Shown here: piece after piece, positions 8,861 through 17,428 of the stretch | How the letters are laid out: each line of letters opens with the position of its first letter | Position numbering within the stretch: the stretch's first letter is position 1 | Assembly: GCA_030625085.1 (NCBI GenBank) | Contig: DAOURK010000010.1 | Location: 1 to 60,323 of the forward strand | Reading direction: 5' to 3' | Source of the DNA: Pseudomonadota bacterium | GTDB lineage: Bacteria > SZUA-182 > DTGQ01 | DNA: 60,323 bases | Notes under the pieces: generated by a model | The model's input: the letters and a program-made list of their open reading frames with translations, nothing else | Database searches by the model: none | What the model was told of the DNA's origin: nothing | Program-made: the position numbers and the translations under genes

Positions 8861-9847
8861 CTACCGCTTTATTAGCTCTTTGATTTTTCGTAATAAATCC
8901 ACTAAATGAGCAACCTTGTCTGGTAATGGAGCACTGAACTCCAGATATTTTTTTTGTTCAGGATGCACCAAACCCAATACTTGGGCATGGAGAGCCTGCC
9001 TTTTTAATTGAGTAATAGCTTGGTGCACTTGAGGATAGTTTTTCGTATATGGCGGGGGATGACGATATCCATAGACAGAATCCCCTACCACGGGATGGTT
9101 AATAGAGCTTAAATGTACGCGAATTTGGTGGGTACGGCCGGTTTTAAGACAAATTTTAAGGAGGGCATAATCAGAAAAATATTCTTCTACATTAAAATGA
9201 GTAATAGCTAACCTACCTTTTTTTGTCTTGGTGGACATTTTTTTTCGATCAGTAATATGACGTCCAATTTGACTTTTTATTTCTCCTTCAGTCGGTGTGG
9301 GTATCCCATAGACTAAAGCCTTATAGATTCGTTTTACCGTCCGGGCTTTGATTTGTTCACTCAAACTCAGATGGGCCATGTCAGTTTTAGCTACAACGAG
9401 TAATCCTGAAGTATTTTTATCCAGCCGATGGACTATGCCCGGCCTGGTAACCCCACCTATGCCGGAAAGAAATCGACAATGGTATAAAAGAGCATTTACC
9501 ATTGTTCCAGTATAATTTCCTACCGCTGGATGAACTACCATACCAGCCGGTTTATTGACAACAATAATCGATTCATCCTCATATACTATATCAAGGGGAA
9601 TATTTTCGGGTAAAATGTTTGATTCCACCGGCTCCGGCAGAGTAATTATAACAACGTCTTGTGGGCGAAGCACATAACTGGCTTTGCTTATGGGGAGGCC
9701 GTTAACAGTTATGTGTTGTGTTTGCAGGAGTTTCTGAATTCGTGATCGTGATAAATCCAAGTTTTGGCGGCTAAGAAAATAATCAATACGCTGATGGGGC
9801 TGCTCAGGTAATATGGTAAATGAACGTGATTTTTGTTTATATATCAT
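8861..9847 (-). CDS. rluD: Large-subunit rRNA pseudouridine synthase, RluD type
   Basis: This family converts specific uridines in 23S rRNA helix 69 to pseudouridine. Seen in 328 aa: an N-terminal S4-like RNA-binding domain (residues about 15-75, SRSRIQKLLQTQHITVNG), then the catalytic domain with NKPAGMVVHPA and the RLDKNTSGLLVVAKT motif holding the catalytic Asp, and GRTHQIRVHL near the C-terminus. RluC-type relatives share this layout; the S4 domain and length favour RluD. The gene stands alone. A weak bidirectional hairpin follows its stop codon. Confidence 0.93.
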   Translation of the reverse strand: MIYKQKSRSFTILPEQPHQRIDYFLSRQNLDLSRSRIQKLLQTQHITVNGLPISKASYVLRPQDVVIITLPEPVESNILPENIPLDIVYEDESIIVVNKPAGMVVHPAVGNYTGTMVNALLYHCRFLSGIGGVTRPGIVHRLDKNTSGLLVVAKTDMAHLSLSEQIKARTVKRIYKALVYGIPTPTEGEIKSQIGRHITDRKKMSTKTKKGRLAITHFNVEEYFSDYALLKICLKTGRTHQIRVHLSSINHPVVGDSVYGYRHPPPYTKNYPQVHQAITQLKRQALHAQVLGLVHPEQKKYLEFSAPLPDKVAHLVDLLRKIKELIKR

Positions 9848-9997
9848 CTTTTAAGATATGGTTAGGGTCTCAATTTTGATTTGTTTATTTCTTGTTTTTC
9901 AGACAGGCTCATTATAAATGAATGTATAGCGAAAAGTATATCCTTAAGCATTAATGCTGTCAATATGATTTATAAATCATATTCTTATCTTGACTAG

Positions 9998-10183
9998 ACT
10001 TCAGGAGTAAAAAATGGCAATAATTTAGCTTTAAGCCGTCTATTTGTTGATCCGAATTGTGGAGATTACCGACTTCAAAACGAATCTCTCTGCCGACATA
10101 GCGCGGACCCTGAACCCATTTATAATAACCCTGACGGCTCCCGGAATACTATGGGGGCTTATGGCGGTCCCGACCCGCTTTAA
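9998..10183 (+). pseudogene. Remnant: C-terminal end of a beta-helix surface protein
   Basis: A 61-residue open stretch without a start codon, opened just after an in-frame TAG at 9995 and closed by TAA at 10181. It reads NNLALSRLFVDPNCGDYRLQ, then NPDGSRNTMGAYGGPDPL. These closely match the end of right-handed parallel beta-helix surface proteins, which normally finish FVDPxNGDYxLQxxSPCIDxGDPxxxYNDPDGSRNDMGAYGG. Here the SPCID segment has decayed to SLCRH. The rest of such a gene, usually hundreds of codons, is missing. A 60-codon ORF in another frame (10044-10226) is a shadow of this remnant. Confidence 0.75.
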
Positions 10184-10253
10184 TATTTCAAAGAGAACCT
10201 TTTTAGAAGCCAACTGGTTTATCTAAGTTCCTCTTTTGTTTTTCGATCAGTAA

Positions 10254-10291
10254 TTCTCATTTTGCCGACTTACACCCATTCAAAATGAGAA
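10254..10291. other. 11-bp perfect inverted repeat
   Basis: TTCTCATTTTG (10254-10264) and CAAAATGAGAA (10281-10291) flank a 16-base loop. It lies just upstream of the histidine kinase promoter. The right half of the sequence resembles the GCAAAATGAGAATTA site at 8817. It could be a protein-binding site or a weak hairpin; there is no T-run. Confidence 0.4.
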
Positions 10292-10315
10292 GTGCCGGCC
10301 TTTTGATTGATTGGG

Positions 10316-10344
10316 TTGATAAATATGTTAAATTATGTTATATT
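10316..10344 (+). promoter_or_regulatory. Sigma-70-type promoter for the membrane histidine kinase
   Basis: TTGATA (10316-10321) and TATATT (10339-10344) with a 17-bp spacer. The predicted start near 10351 gives a leader of about 60 nt to the gene at 10413. Confidence 0.6.
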
Positions 10345-10412
10345 TAAATAATATAAAGTTAATTATTCATTAACAATTATTAATTTTTAGGCTGGATTTT
10401 TTTAAACTTCTC

Positions 10413-12719
10413 ATGGAAAAATCCCATTCCATAGTTTGGTGTAAGAAAATTAAAAAAAAACTTATTATATCTATAAATCTCATCTTTATAATCTCTTTCA
10501 TTTTTTTTTCTTTTATTTGTTCATTTTGTTTTAAAGCCTATATAATTCAAGAAATAACCAATAAAAACATAGAATTATCAACGAATATTAAAGAAAAAAA
10601 TGAGCTTTTCCTTTCCTCAATTATCAATGATCTTTTTTCCTTGGCCGACCATTTAGCAGAGAGAGAAAATTGGGAATATCAACAAGAGAATTTATTTGAT
10701 CGTTATTTAAAAAAAATGCCTGATGTTGGTCGCTTAACACTTTTTGATAATATGGGGAAAAAGCGTCTGACCGTTTTTAAAAATCCCCCTGACCTTATCA
10801 ATAATGATTGGGCATCTAAAGGGTACCCTAAGGAAGATAAAATCTCTGTTCTAAAAAAAATATTTATTAGCCCGGTATATCCGTCTTCTCATGTATTACC
10901 AATGATTGATATTTCTATTCCTATCAAAAATTATTCCAACAATAAAATTAATGGTGTGATCAAGGCTGCCGTATCATTCCAAGGACTTTGGGAAAATTTT
11001 TTAGACGTTAGATTGGGAGATGGAAAAACAGCTTATGTGATTGACAAAAACGGGAAATTAATTGCCCATTCTAACCTTGAGCCGCATTTTGCTGCCATCG
11101 ATTTTAGCCATATTGAAATGGTAAAACAATTTCTTGTCGGAATTCATGAAAAGGGTCTAAAAAGTCCGGAAATCTATTATAATCATAAAAATATTAAGGT
11201 TATTGGTACATTGAGCCTTATTGAGAAAACCGATTGGGGTATTATAATAGAAGAGCCGCTAACTTTAGCCCTGTCTCCCTATTATCATTTACAAAAAGCA
11301 CTTTTTTTTATTTTGGCGGGGATCATTTTAATAGTGTGTCTTGTTATTTTCTTTTTTATAAGCTGTATTACACGATCAATAGATAAGAATAGCAGGCAAG
11401 CGGGAGTGGGGGGGAGCTTAATTAAAGATACCTCTGAGAAAATTGGACTCAATCAACAAGATGAAATCAATCAGGAGGCTAAAATTGATGATCACTTGCC
11501 AAAGCAATCAAATAAGAAGGATGAGCATCTAAAATTTTATTATGATAATAAACAAGTCAGAGAAAAATTGGAAAAATCACAACCTCAACTAGATGAAAAA
11601 AGAGAAATTGAAAAGCAATTTATTGAAACAGCGGATGTTTTGATTTTAGTATTAAACCAGGAAGGAGAAATAATCCTTTTTAATAAAAAGTGTGAACAAT
11701 TGATTGGGTATAAAAAAGCTGATGCTATTGGAAGTAACTGGCTTCAATTGATGATTCCCCCTGAAAATAGAAAAAAATGCCTTGAGCATTTTAAAAGGGC
11801 TTTTCCCCAAAAAACTGTTTTTTCTTTTGAATGTCCGATTGTAACTAAGGAAGGAATATACAGAACAATTTTTTGGCGTAGTACTTTTATAGTGGATGAG
11901 AAACAGAATATCATGAGCATCAATATAGGAGAAGATATCACTGAGAAAAAAAGTTTTCAACAGGAATTAGAGAGAAAAATTAAGGACGTGGAAGAAAAGA
12001 ATGAAGAGCTGCAAAATTTTGTTTCCATTGTTTCCCATGATTTGAAATCCCCCCTCCATATCCTTCAGGACTTTACTTATATTCTTTTAAATGATCATAA
12101 AGCTGAATTTGGTGATGATGTGATCTATTATCTTGAACGAATCAAAAAAAATGCAGAAAATATGGAGAAATTAATTATCGATATTTTAGAGTTTTCTAAA
12201 ATTGGAACTATTGAAGAGGATTTTCTCGTTTATCCAATAGTTCAAATCGTTCAAAGAGCTGTTGAAGAACTAAATCCTAAAATCAAAGAAAATAATATAC
12301 AATTAATTTATCCGGATAATTTCCCAACTGTTTTTTGTAGTCCTAATAGAATTCTTCAAGTATTCATGAACCTTATCTCAAACTCTATTAAATTCATGGG
12401 GCTGGAGAGTGCGGGGTTAATAGAAATTGGCTATTTTGAAAGAAAGACAGAATATGAATTTTTTGTTAAAGACAATGGGATTGGGATTGAAAAAGAATAT
12501 CATGATAAAATTTTTAAAATCTTTCAAAGGTTAAGTGAATCGAAGAATGTTGAGGGAAATGGAGTTGGCCTGGCTATTGTAAAAAGAATTGTTGAAAGTC
12601 ATGGTGGAAAAATTTGGCTTGATTCACAAAAAGGAGAGGGATCAACTTTTTTCTTCACCTTGCCCATCTCAAAAAATATAAAACAAAATAGTATTCCAAT
12701 AGTGAATAAAACGAACTAG
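10413..12719 (+). CDS. Membrane-bound sensor histidine kinase with Cache-like and PAS domains
   Basis: A two-component sensor of 768 aa. Seen: TM1 at about 15-43; an extracytoplasmic Cache-like sensor at about 44-290, with VIDKNGKLIAHSN and the TDWGIIIEEPL ending typical of dCache domains; TM2 at about 293-320; a charged, Lys/Asp-rich linker to about 390; a PAS domain at about 400-520; a coiled-coil segment; HisKA with phosphoacceptor His542 in SHDLKSPLH; then the HATPase domain with NLISNSIKF (N box), DNGIGI (G1) and GNGVGLAIV (G2). No HAMP domain is clear. No response regulator gene is adjacent, so it is an orphan kinase. No obvious Shine-Dalgarno sequence precedes the ATG. Confidence 0.92.
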   Translation: MEKSHSIVWCKKIKKKLIISINLIFIISFIFFSFICSFCFKAYIIQEITNKNIELSTNIKEKNELFLSSIINDLFSLADHLAERENWEYQQENLFDRYLKKMPDVGRLTLFDNMGKKRLTVFKNPPDLINNDWASKGYPKEDKISVLKKIFISPVYPSSHVLPMIDISIPIKNYSNNKINGVIKAAVSFQGLWENFLDVRLGDGKTAYVIDKNGKLIAHSNLEPHFAAIDFSHIEMVKQFLVGIHEKGLKSPEIYYNHKNIKVIGTLSLIEKTDWGIIIEEPLTLALSPYYHLQKALFFILAGIILIVCLVIFFFISCITRSIDKNSRQAGVGGSLIKDTSEKIGLNQQDEINQEAKIDDHLPKQSNKKDEHLKFYYDNKQVREKLEKSQPQLDEKREIEKQFIETADVLILVLNQEGEIILFNKKCEQLIGYKKADAIGSNWLQLMIPPENRKKCLEHFKRAFPQKTVFSFECPIVTKEGIYRTIFWRSTFIVDEKQNIMSINIGEDITEKKSFQQELERKIKDVEEKNEELQNFVSIVSHDLKSPLHILQDFTYILLNDHKAEFGDDVIYYLERIKKNAENMEKLIIDILEFSKIGTIEEDFLVYPIVQIVQRAVEELNPKIKENNIQLIYPDNFPTVFCSPNRILQVFMNLISNSIKFMGLESAGLIEIGYFERKTEYEFFVKDNGIGIEKEYHDKIFKIFQRLSESKNVEGNGVGLAIVKRIVESHGGKIWLDSQKGEGSTFFFTLPISKNIKQNSIPIVNKTN

Positions 12720-12734
12720 AAAGCATAGGGATTT

Positions 12735-12761
12735 TTATTTTATTTATGTGGCTTCCCAGCC
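12735..12761 (+). repeat. 27-bp dispersed repeat, copy 1
   Basis: TTATTTTATTTATGTG followed by GCTTCCCAGCC. The same 27 bp with one change (T to C) occurs at 59400-59426. Both copies lie in gene gaps. It is too short for a known element. Confidence 0.5.
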
Positions 12762-12791
12762 GATCATTAATTCGTAATTCGTAATTTAATT

Positions 12792-15700
12792 TTAATCCTT
12801 ACTATACAATAAATATCCTTCCCCTTTTTTAATAACAAAATTCTGACCGCACTGCTGGTCAAAAAAATCGTAAACAGATTCCCATTTTCCTGAAAACTTG
12901 TTCAGTTTTTGCATTTTACTCAGATTGTTTACGCCGGGGAGTTTTTTTAATTTTCCAAGGATTTTAAATGAAGAAGATTGTTCCTCATCCTTTACAGGAA
13001 AAGAAATCCAGTGAACAGCCCCTTCCTTTAATTCATAGCCAAGTTGATGTAATATTACCTCCAAGGGGAAATAGTAAGATGTTCTAAAATCTACACAGAG
13101 TTTATCTTCCTGTAAATATAATAAATAGCCTCGATTATCTGCTATGGTAAAAGGGTCAATTACCATATCTGATTGCCAATAAGATATTTGGGTGGGGTTT
13201 TCCTGCCTGAGAGAATGGACTTTTCCCGTAGAATCAATTGCTTTGATTAAATTATCCGACGCTAAATATTCAGGGGGAACCTTCCCTGGGTAACCAAAAA
13301 GGTTTAGCCCTGCTTTTAAATCAATAGTTGTGCATTTTTCAATTTGTAAGGATTTATATTTTTGAATTTTTTTTCTTTCATTACTGAGAAAGGTAAGATC
13401 AAAGAACCCCGAGGGTAATCCTTTTGGAATACGGAACAGGGCAACGTTGGGATCTCGATTCGGATCTTGGAGATCCAAGATTTGATTGGGGTCCGCCGGA
13501 TTGAGAAGAGGAAGGTTTCTAGGGGCGGAATAAATATGGAGCATATCACTTTGTTCCCCAATATAGATCTGGTTTTGAGTAGCTGAAACAGCACTAGTTC
13601 CTCGTGGAATAGCTAAACTGTTTAAAATGATTGGGTATGAAGGGATAGATATATCTATGATCCATATTCCATAACCAGTACCGGCTGCATATAAAAAGTC
13701 ATCCCAAATTGAACACGCTACTAAGTAGTTATCGTTAATAATTTCCATCCTTTCAATAATTTCCGGATCTGTGTTTTCTTCATGTATATTTGTTTTTACT
13801 ACTGTAATGCTGCTATAACTTCCATCTATTAAATAAGCATAATCCCCTTTTACTCCTACATCAACAAAGGTGCGACCAACATTTTTATAAGAATTTTTTA
13901 CTGGAGCTTTAGGCTTGGATACATCGACAATCCCAAAATAGTACGTCCCATCGGCAAGATAGGCGAATACTTTATCTTCGGGATAATGGGGATAATCTTC
14001 TACCCATATATTTTGGTTACTTATTGAGTCCGTAGAGAAGCTTCCAAGCCCATCGGGAAGCTCCAACAGCGATTTAATTCGGAAAATCTCTAGTCCCCGG
14101 GTTCGTCTAAACATATAGAGGCAATTATTATTTATCCTTATTGATTTAATTTTATCAGGAGGAGCATTTGGATCTTTTAGTGGTATTTTGATTTCATTCA
14201 CCCAGGAGGGTTTTTCTTGATTATTGGAATTATCAAATATACATAAAGTGGTCTCATTGGCTAAATATAATCCATTCTCATATAAACAGCAATCCAAAAC
14301 ATTAACAGAATCCTCATAAGGATCCTCTAACATAAGATCTGATTTTTCTAAAGAATAACTAAGGCGAGGGGCCCATGGATCTTGTATATCAACAATTTTT
14401 AACCCTGACTCCCCAGTAGACACATAGGCTTGATTTTCTGAAAGAGTTATGTTCTCAATGTTTCCCTTCAAAGCTAAATGCCCGATAGAGGGATGGTTCA
14501 TCAAGGGTTGAATATCTGCCAAAGCAAAGCCGTTATTGCCATTGGCAATAAAGACATATTTACCCTGGGCAGGTTCAATTTCTATAAACTCCGCCTCTCC
14601 ATTAGTAGAAAGCTGATGCATAAAAGCAGGGGCTGAGGGCAATGAGATATCAATCAAATCCAGGCCATGTTCACCGGCAGCCACCACAGCAAGATTGTTC
14701 CGGATAGTTATTGACTCTCTATCGGCAGCCAAGGGTAGTCGATGTGAAATTGTAGGCACTTGTGGATTTCCCATATCCACCACATAAAGACCATATTGAT
14801 TATCGAGCACATAGAGATATTCATTTTTAACCTTCACGTCACAAATAGAAGAATAATATAAATTATTTGGGTCCTCCTGAAAAAATTTGTTGTTCAAAGG
14901 GCGATTGGGATCGTTCACCCGACTTACTGAATCTCCTTCCCTTTTAAACATAACGACTGAATCACCATTAGCGATATAGAGATATTGTTCTTGAGTAAGA
15001 GGATGAAGCATAATATCCAGATTAAGGGGAGTTGACATACCCGGTATAGGTAATTTAGATTTTTGTTCAAGTTGGCTCCCGTCCCAACTATAAATAAGTA
15101 AACCATCCTCCAAGGAGGTAAGATAAATTGTGTAGATCTCATTCCCCTGAAAATCCGTGTCAGCCTCTACGTAAACTGCCCAAGCTAAGTTCTCAGGTTG
15201 AAGGGCTATATATTCTGGTGATGACGGTTGGGAAATGTTTAATACCCAAAGTCCATTAGGTGTATCAGTAATAAAAAGATAATTGCCTAAGACTTGAATG
15301 TCACGTAGAGTGATTGATTTAATTTCTTGTGTGCTGCTTTGGAATGAATCGAATATGCCGGTTATTTGGGGATTGTTGGGGTCACTTATGTTGATAATTG
15401 AAATTTTGGAGTCATCCGTTATGGCATATACGTATGGATCTTGAAAATCGAGGGCTGTCACTACAGAGTTATTTTCTGTTAATAAGGTACTTTTTATATA
15501 AGGAAGAGACTGGGAAAGAATGATTCGAGAAATCTGATCAAGATTTTCACCTCTCACTTCGATTAAATGATCATCGGTGTTGACTAACTGATTGGGATGC
15601 ACGGTTTGTATGTTAGGTGTAAAATTTTGTGCTTGAACATTTTGACCCCAAAAGGAACAAAAAACAAAAGGGGATAAAGGGGATAATAGAAAGAACAAAA

Positions 15701-15809
15701 AGATAAAAGAGATAAATGGAATCAGTTTAAACGAGATAGTGACTGCGCGTTTTTTTTCAATTTGAGGTGATACCCCATTATAGGATGATACATTAGGCCA
15801 TAATTCCAT
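12792..15809 (-). CDS. Large exported LVIVD-repeat (beta-propeller-like) protein
   Basis: A 1005-aa protein of unknown exact role, probably at the cell surface or secreted. Seen: a long N-terminal region with a hydrophobic segment at about 28-55 (signal peptide or anchor); an IPT/TIG-like opening (HPNQLVNTDDHLIEVRGENL); then many degenerate blades of the LVIVD type, in which short units read xYAYVADGxxGLxIVDIS followed by a proline-rich PxxPxxxxxL (for example SGLKIVDIQDPWAPRLSYSL and GIWIIDISIPSYPIILNSL). From about residue 840 a different C-terminal domain follows, starting IDLKAGLNLFGYPGKVP and ending at a short Gly-rich ENFVIKKGEGYLLYSK-like block. A sigma-54-type promoter lies about 95 bp upstream. 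A scrap of a related gene lies at 16.2 kb. No Shine-Dalgarno is evident before the ATG chosen. Confidence 0.8.
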   Translation of the reverse strand: MELWPNVSSYNGVSPQIEKKRAVTISFKLIPFISFIFLFFLLSPLSPFVFCSFWGQNVQAQNFTPNIQTVHPNQLVNTDDHLIEVRGENLDQISRIILSQSLPYIKSTLLTENNSVVTALDFQDPYVYAITDDSKISIINISDPNNPQITGIFDSFQSSTQEIKSITLRDIQVLGNYLFITDTPNGLWVLNISQPSSPEYIALQPENLAWAVYVEADTDFQGNEIYTIYLTSLEDGLLIYSWDGSQLEQKSKLPIPGMSTPLNLDIMLHPLTQEQYLYIANGDSVVMFKREGDSVSRVNDPNRPLNNKFFQEDPNNLYYSSICDVKVKNEYLYVLDNQYGLYVVDMGNPQVPTISHRLPLAADRESITIRNNLAVVAAGEHGLDLIDISLPSAPAFMHQLSTNGEAEFIEIEPAQGKYVFIANGNNGFALADIQPLMNHPSIGHLALKGNIENITLSENQAYVSTGESGLKIVDIQDPWAPRLSYSLEKSDLMLEDPYEDSVNVLDCCLYENGLYLANETTLCIFDNSNNQEKPSWVNEIKIPLKDPNAPPDKIKSIRINNNCLYMFRRTRGLEIFRIKSLLELPDGLGSFSTDSISNQNIWVEDYPHYPEDKVFAYLADGTYYFGIVDVSKPKAPVKNSYKNVGRTFVDVGVKGDYAYLIDGSYSSITVVKTNIHEENTDPEIIERMEIINDNYLVACSIWDDFLYAAGTGYGIWIIDISIPSYPIILNSLAIPRGTSAVSATQNQIYIGEQSDMLHIYSAPRNLPLLNPADPNQILDLQDPNRDPNVALFRIPKGLPSGFFDLTFLSNERKKIQKYKSLQIEKCTTIDLKAGLNLFGYPGKVPPEYLASDNLIKAIDSTGKVHSLRQENPTQISYWQSDMVIDPFTIADNRGYLLYLQEDKLCVDFRTSYYFPLEVILHQLGYELKEGAVHWISFPVKDEEQSSSFKILGKLKKLPGVNNLSKMQKLNKFSGKWESVYDFFDQQCGQNFVIKKGEGYLLYSKD

Positions 15810-15902
15810 TTTTTAATAAGAACAAACATCATCAGCTTAAAATAAATTAATAAAATTATATAGCTTGTTGATTTTCTGTACTTCTTTTACTTAGATAAAC
15901 GT

Positions 15903-15918
15903 ATGCAAAATAAATGCC
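15903..15918 (-). promoter_or_regulatory. Sigma-54-type promoter for the LVIVD-repeat gene
   Basis: On the minus strand the sequence reads AGGCATTTATTTTGCATA, with GG (15918-15917) and GC (15906-15905) exactly 10 bases apart. The GGCATTTATTTTGCAT core is identical, base for base, to the promoter at 35244-35259. The first consensus base (T of TGGCA) is A here. Transcription would start near 15893, about 85 nt before the gene. Confidence 0.6.
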
Positions 15919-15940
15919 TAATGAATACATATGCCTATAT

Positions 15941-16063
15941 ATGACTCCGTTGATTTACTATGATTTTATAAAATTGCCAAAATTGTACTTTAATAAAAAC
16001 ATAATCTTATGAGTGCTCTTTTCGCAAAAAATACACAATTTTGGACTAAATCAACAGAGTCAT
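15941..16063 (-). repeat. MITE-like element, copy 3 (inverted)
   Basis: A 123-bp copy of the element at 983-1106, in the opposite orientation, with ends ATGACTCCGTTGATTTA and TAAATCAACAGAGTCAT. TATA-like bases flank it on both sides. It lies 23 bp upstream of the sigma-54-type promoter of the LVIVD gene, so it separates that promoter from any original upstream activator sites. Confidence 0.85.
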
Positions 16064-16143
16064 ATATGAGATAAAAAAATATATAAAGCTCTAAAATAAC
16101 TAGCCCTTTAGCTTCTCAGCGCAAATACATGCAATGGAATTAG

Positions 16144-16210
16144 CTAAACATTCAGACTCCCTAGCTCCCAAGAGGTAAGATAAATTGTGTAGATCTCATT
16201 CGCCTTAGAA
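16144..16210 (-). pseudogene. Scrap of a second LVIVD-type gene
   Basis: About 40 bases (16165-16205) are nearly identical to 15107-15148 inside the neighbouring LVIVD gene. On the minus strand they encode NEIYTIYLTSWELGSLNV, against NEIYTIYLTSLEDGLLIY in the intact gene. The open frame continues from 16144 to 16416 but its N-terminal 70 residues resemble nothing I recognise. I read it as the debris of a tandem duplicate. It could also be a short ectopic copy from repair. Confidence 0.6.
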
Positions 16211-16428
16211 CATAAAGGTACAAAGAATACCAAGGGATGAAAACTATAGTGATATAAAAAATTAATTCCTTTCTTTATGTTTTTTTGTGCTTTAAAATAT
16301 ATCAATCCCTGATTGATAAGTCGGCATAGGGGCTGAAAGGTTAAGTAATTAGTTAACTCCGAGGGAGGAATGAAAAAGGTATGAATTTTATTTCCTACGT
16401 ATGCAATAAAATACATAAAATTAAAAAG

Positions 16429-17199
16429 TTAGGCCATAACTCTACATTCCCCAACATATTCCTCTAAAATTTTTTTAAATTCCATCATTTGATCATTATC
16501 ATAAGGAGATACGCTCCTCAAATCAGGATCTAAAGTATTTTTGGGGTTAAAAGCTTGCAAAACAAATTTCTGGACTCCCTCTAATTGGATGGCCAGATCC
16601 TTAATATCTTTTTCTTTAATCAATGTGGGGCACACCGTCATCCTCAATTCATACCCAATTTCTGATTGAGCTAAAATGGCCAGACTTCTTTTGATATGAG
16701 ATACAGAAACAGGTATTCCCACACAGCGGCTGTAACGAATATCATCTAAGGGGGCTTTCACATCCATGGCTACATAATCAATAAGACCATCATCGAGAAG
16801 TGAGGCGAGCATATCAGGTTTGGTGCCGTTGGTGTCTAATTTTACAAGAAAAGACAATTTTCGAAAAAATTTTATTAAATCAGGCAATTGTGAATAAAGA
16901 CAGGGCTCTCCTCCTGAAATAACTATTCCGTCAATCCACCCGACAAATTCCTGTAAGCGGCTTTCTATCATTTGTTGAGGGATTGTAGGAAAAGAATGCG
17001 GCTTCAATACCAGTCCATGATTATGGCAGTAAGGACAGCGAAGATTACATCCCGATAAAAAAAATACTGACGAAATTTTGCCGAACCAGTCAAGAAAGGA
17101 AGTTTCATAAAATCCTTTGATTTGTCCGACGGAACAAGAATCAATTGTTTTCATAGTGTCGCTTTGTTTCATCGACTGCAGCGCTTCGAGCTTCATCAA
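16429..17199 (-). CDS. nrdG: Anaerobic ribonucleotide reductase activating protein (radical SAM)
   Basis: NrdG uses S-adenosylmethionine and a [4Fe-4S] cluster to install the glycyl radical on NrdD. Seen: the radical-SAM motif LSGCNLRCPYCHNHGLV (Cys triad CxxxCxxC), then the VISGGEPCLY motif, the KLDTNGTKPD strand and the later VAMDVKAP block typical of this subfamily. Length is 256 aa from the first ATG; translation could begin at either of two in-frame downstream ATG codons, the last being residue 16 (MKTIDSC, 17154), since no strong Shine-Dalgarno decides it. Its start overlaps the upstream thioredoxin-like gene, so nrdD, that gene and nrdG form one operon. Confidence 0.93.
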   Translation of the reverse strand: MMKLEALQSMKQSDTMKTIDSCSVGQIKGFYETSFLDWFGKISSVFFLSGCNLRCPYCHNHGLVLKPHSFPTIPQQMIESRLQEFVGWIDGIVISGGEPCLYSQLPDLIKFFRKLSFLVKLDTNGTKPDMLASLLDDGLIDYVAMDVKAPLDDIRYSRCVGIPVSVSHIKRSLAILAQSEIGYELRMTVCPTLIKEKDIKDLAIQLEGVQKFVLQAFNPKNTLDPDLRSVSPYDNDQMMEFKKILEEYVGECRVMA

Positions 17200-17428
17200 T
17201 AGTGGGGATATGATCTCTCCATTCTGCGACTAAATTTTCTTTTTCATCAGTTAAAAGGATACTCGGGGTTGATAAAATGCTATAAAAGGCTGCCTCAGCT
17301 AATCCTTCCGAGGTTTCCAGGTTATGTTCCATAGTATGGAATCCGTCTAATTTTAATTGTCGGATAACATTTTTGGCTGCCGGGCATTTTGGGCAATCTT
17401 CTTTCCAAAATAATTTAAATCTATTCAT
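17141..17428 (-). CDS. Thioredoxin/glutaredoxin-like protein in the nrdD-nrdG operon
   Basis: A 95-aa thioredoxin-fold protein. Seen: KLFWKEDCPKCPAAK with a CPKC redox motif close to the N-terminus, and the cis-proline segment STPSILLTDE. An NrdH-like electron donor to the reductase is the natural guess, because some class III reductases take electrons from thioredoxin systems rather than formate (family knowledge). I chose ATG at 17428 because GAGGAG stands 6 bases before it; an upstream in-frame start gives 5 more residues. It overlaps the end of nrdD by 8 bp and also overlaps the nrdG start, a layout that suggests translational coupling. Confidence 0.82.
   Translation of the reverse strand: MNRFKLFWKEDCPKCPAAKNVIRQLKLDGFHTMEHNLETSEGLAEAAFYSILSTPSILLTDEKENLVAEWRDHIPTIDEARSAAVDETKRHYENN

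Noticed and set aside
10044-10226. A 60-codon open frame on the plus strand
   Set aside because: It is an out-of-frame shadow of the beta-helix remnant at 9998-10183, whose frame gives the recognisable protein.
16144-16416. A 90-codon open frame treated as a new gene
   Set aside because: Only its last 20 codons are meaningful, as a scrap of the LVIVD gene; the rest matches nothing and lacks a Shine-Dalgarno.
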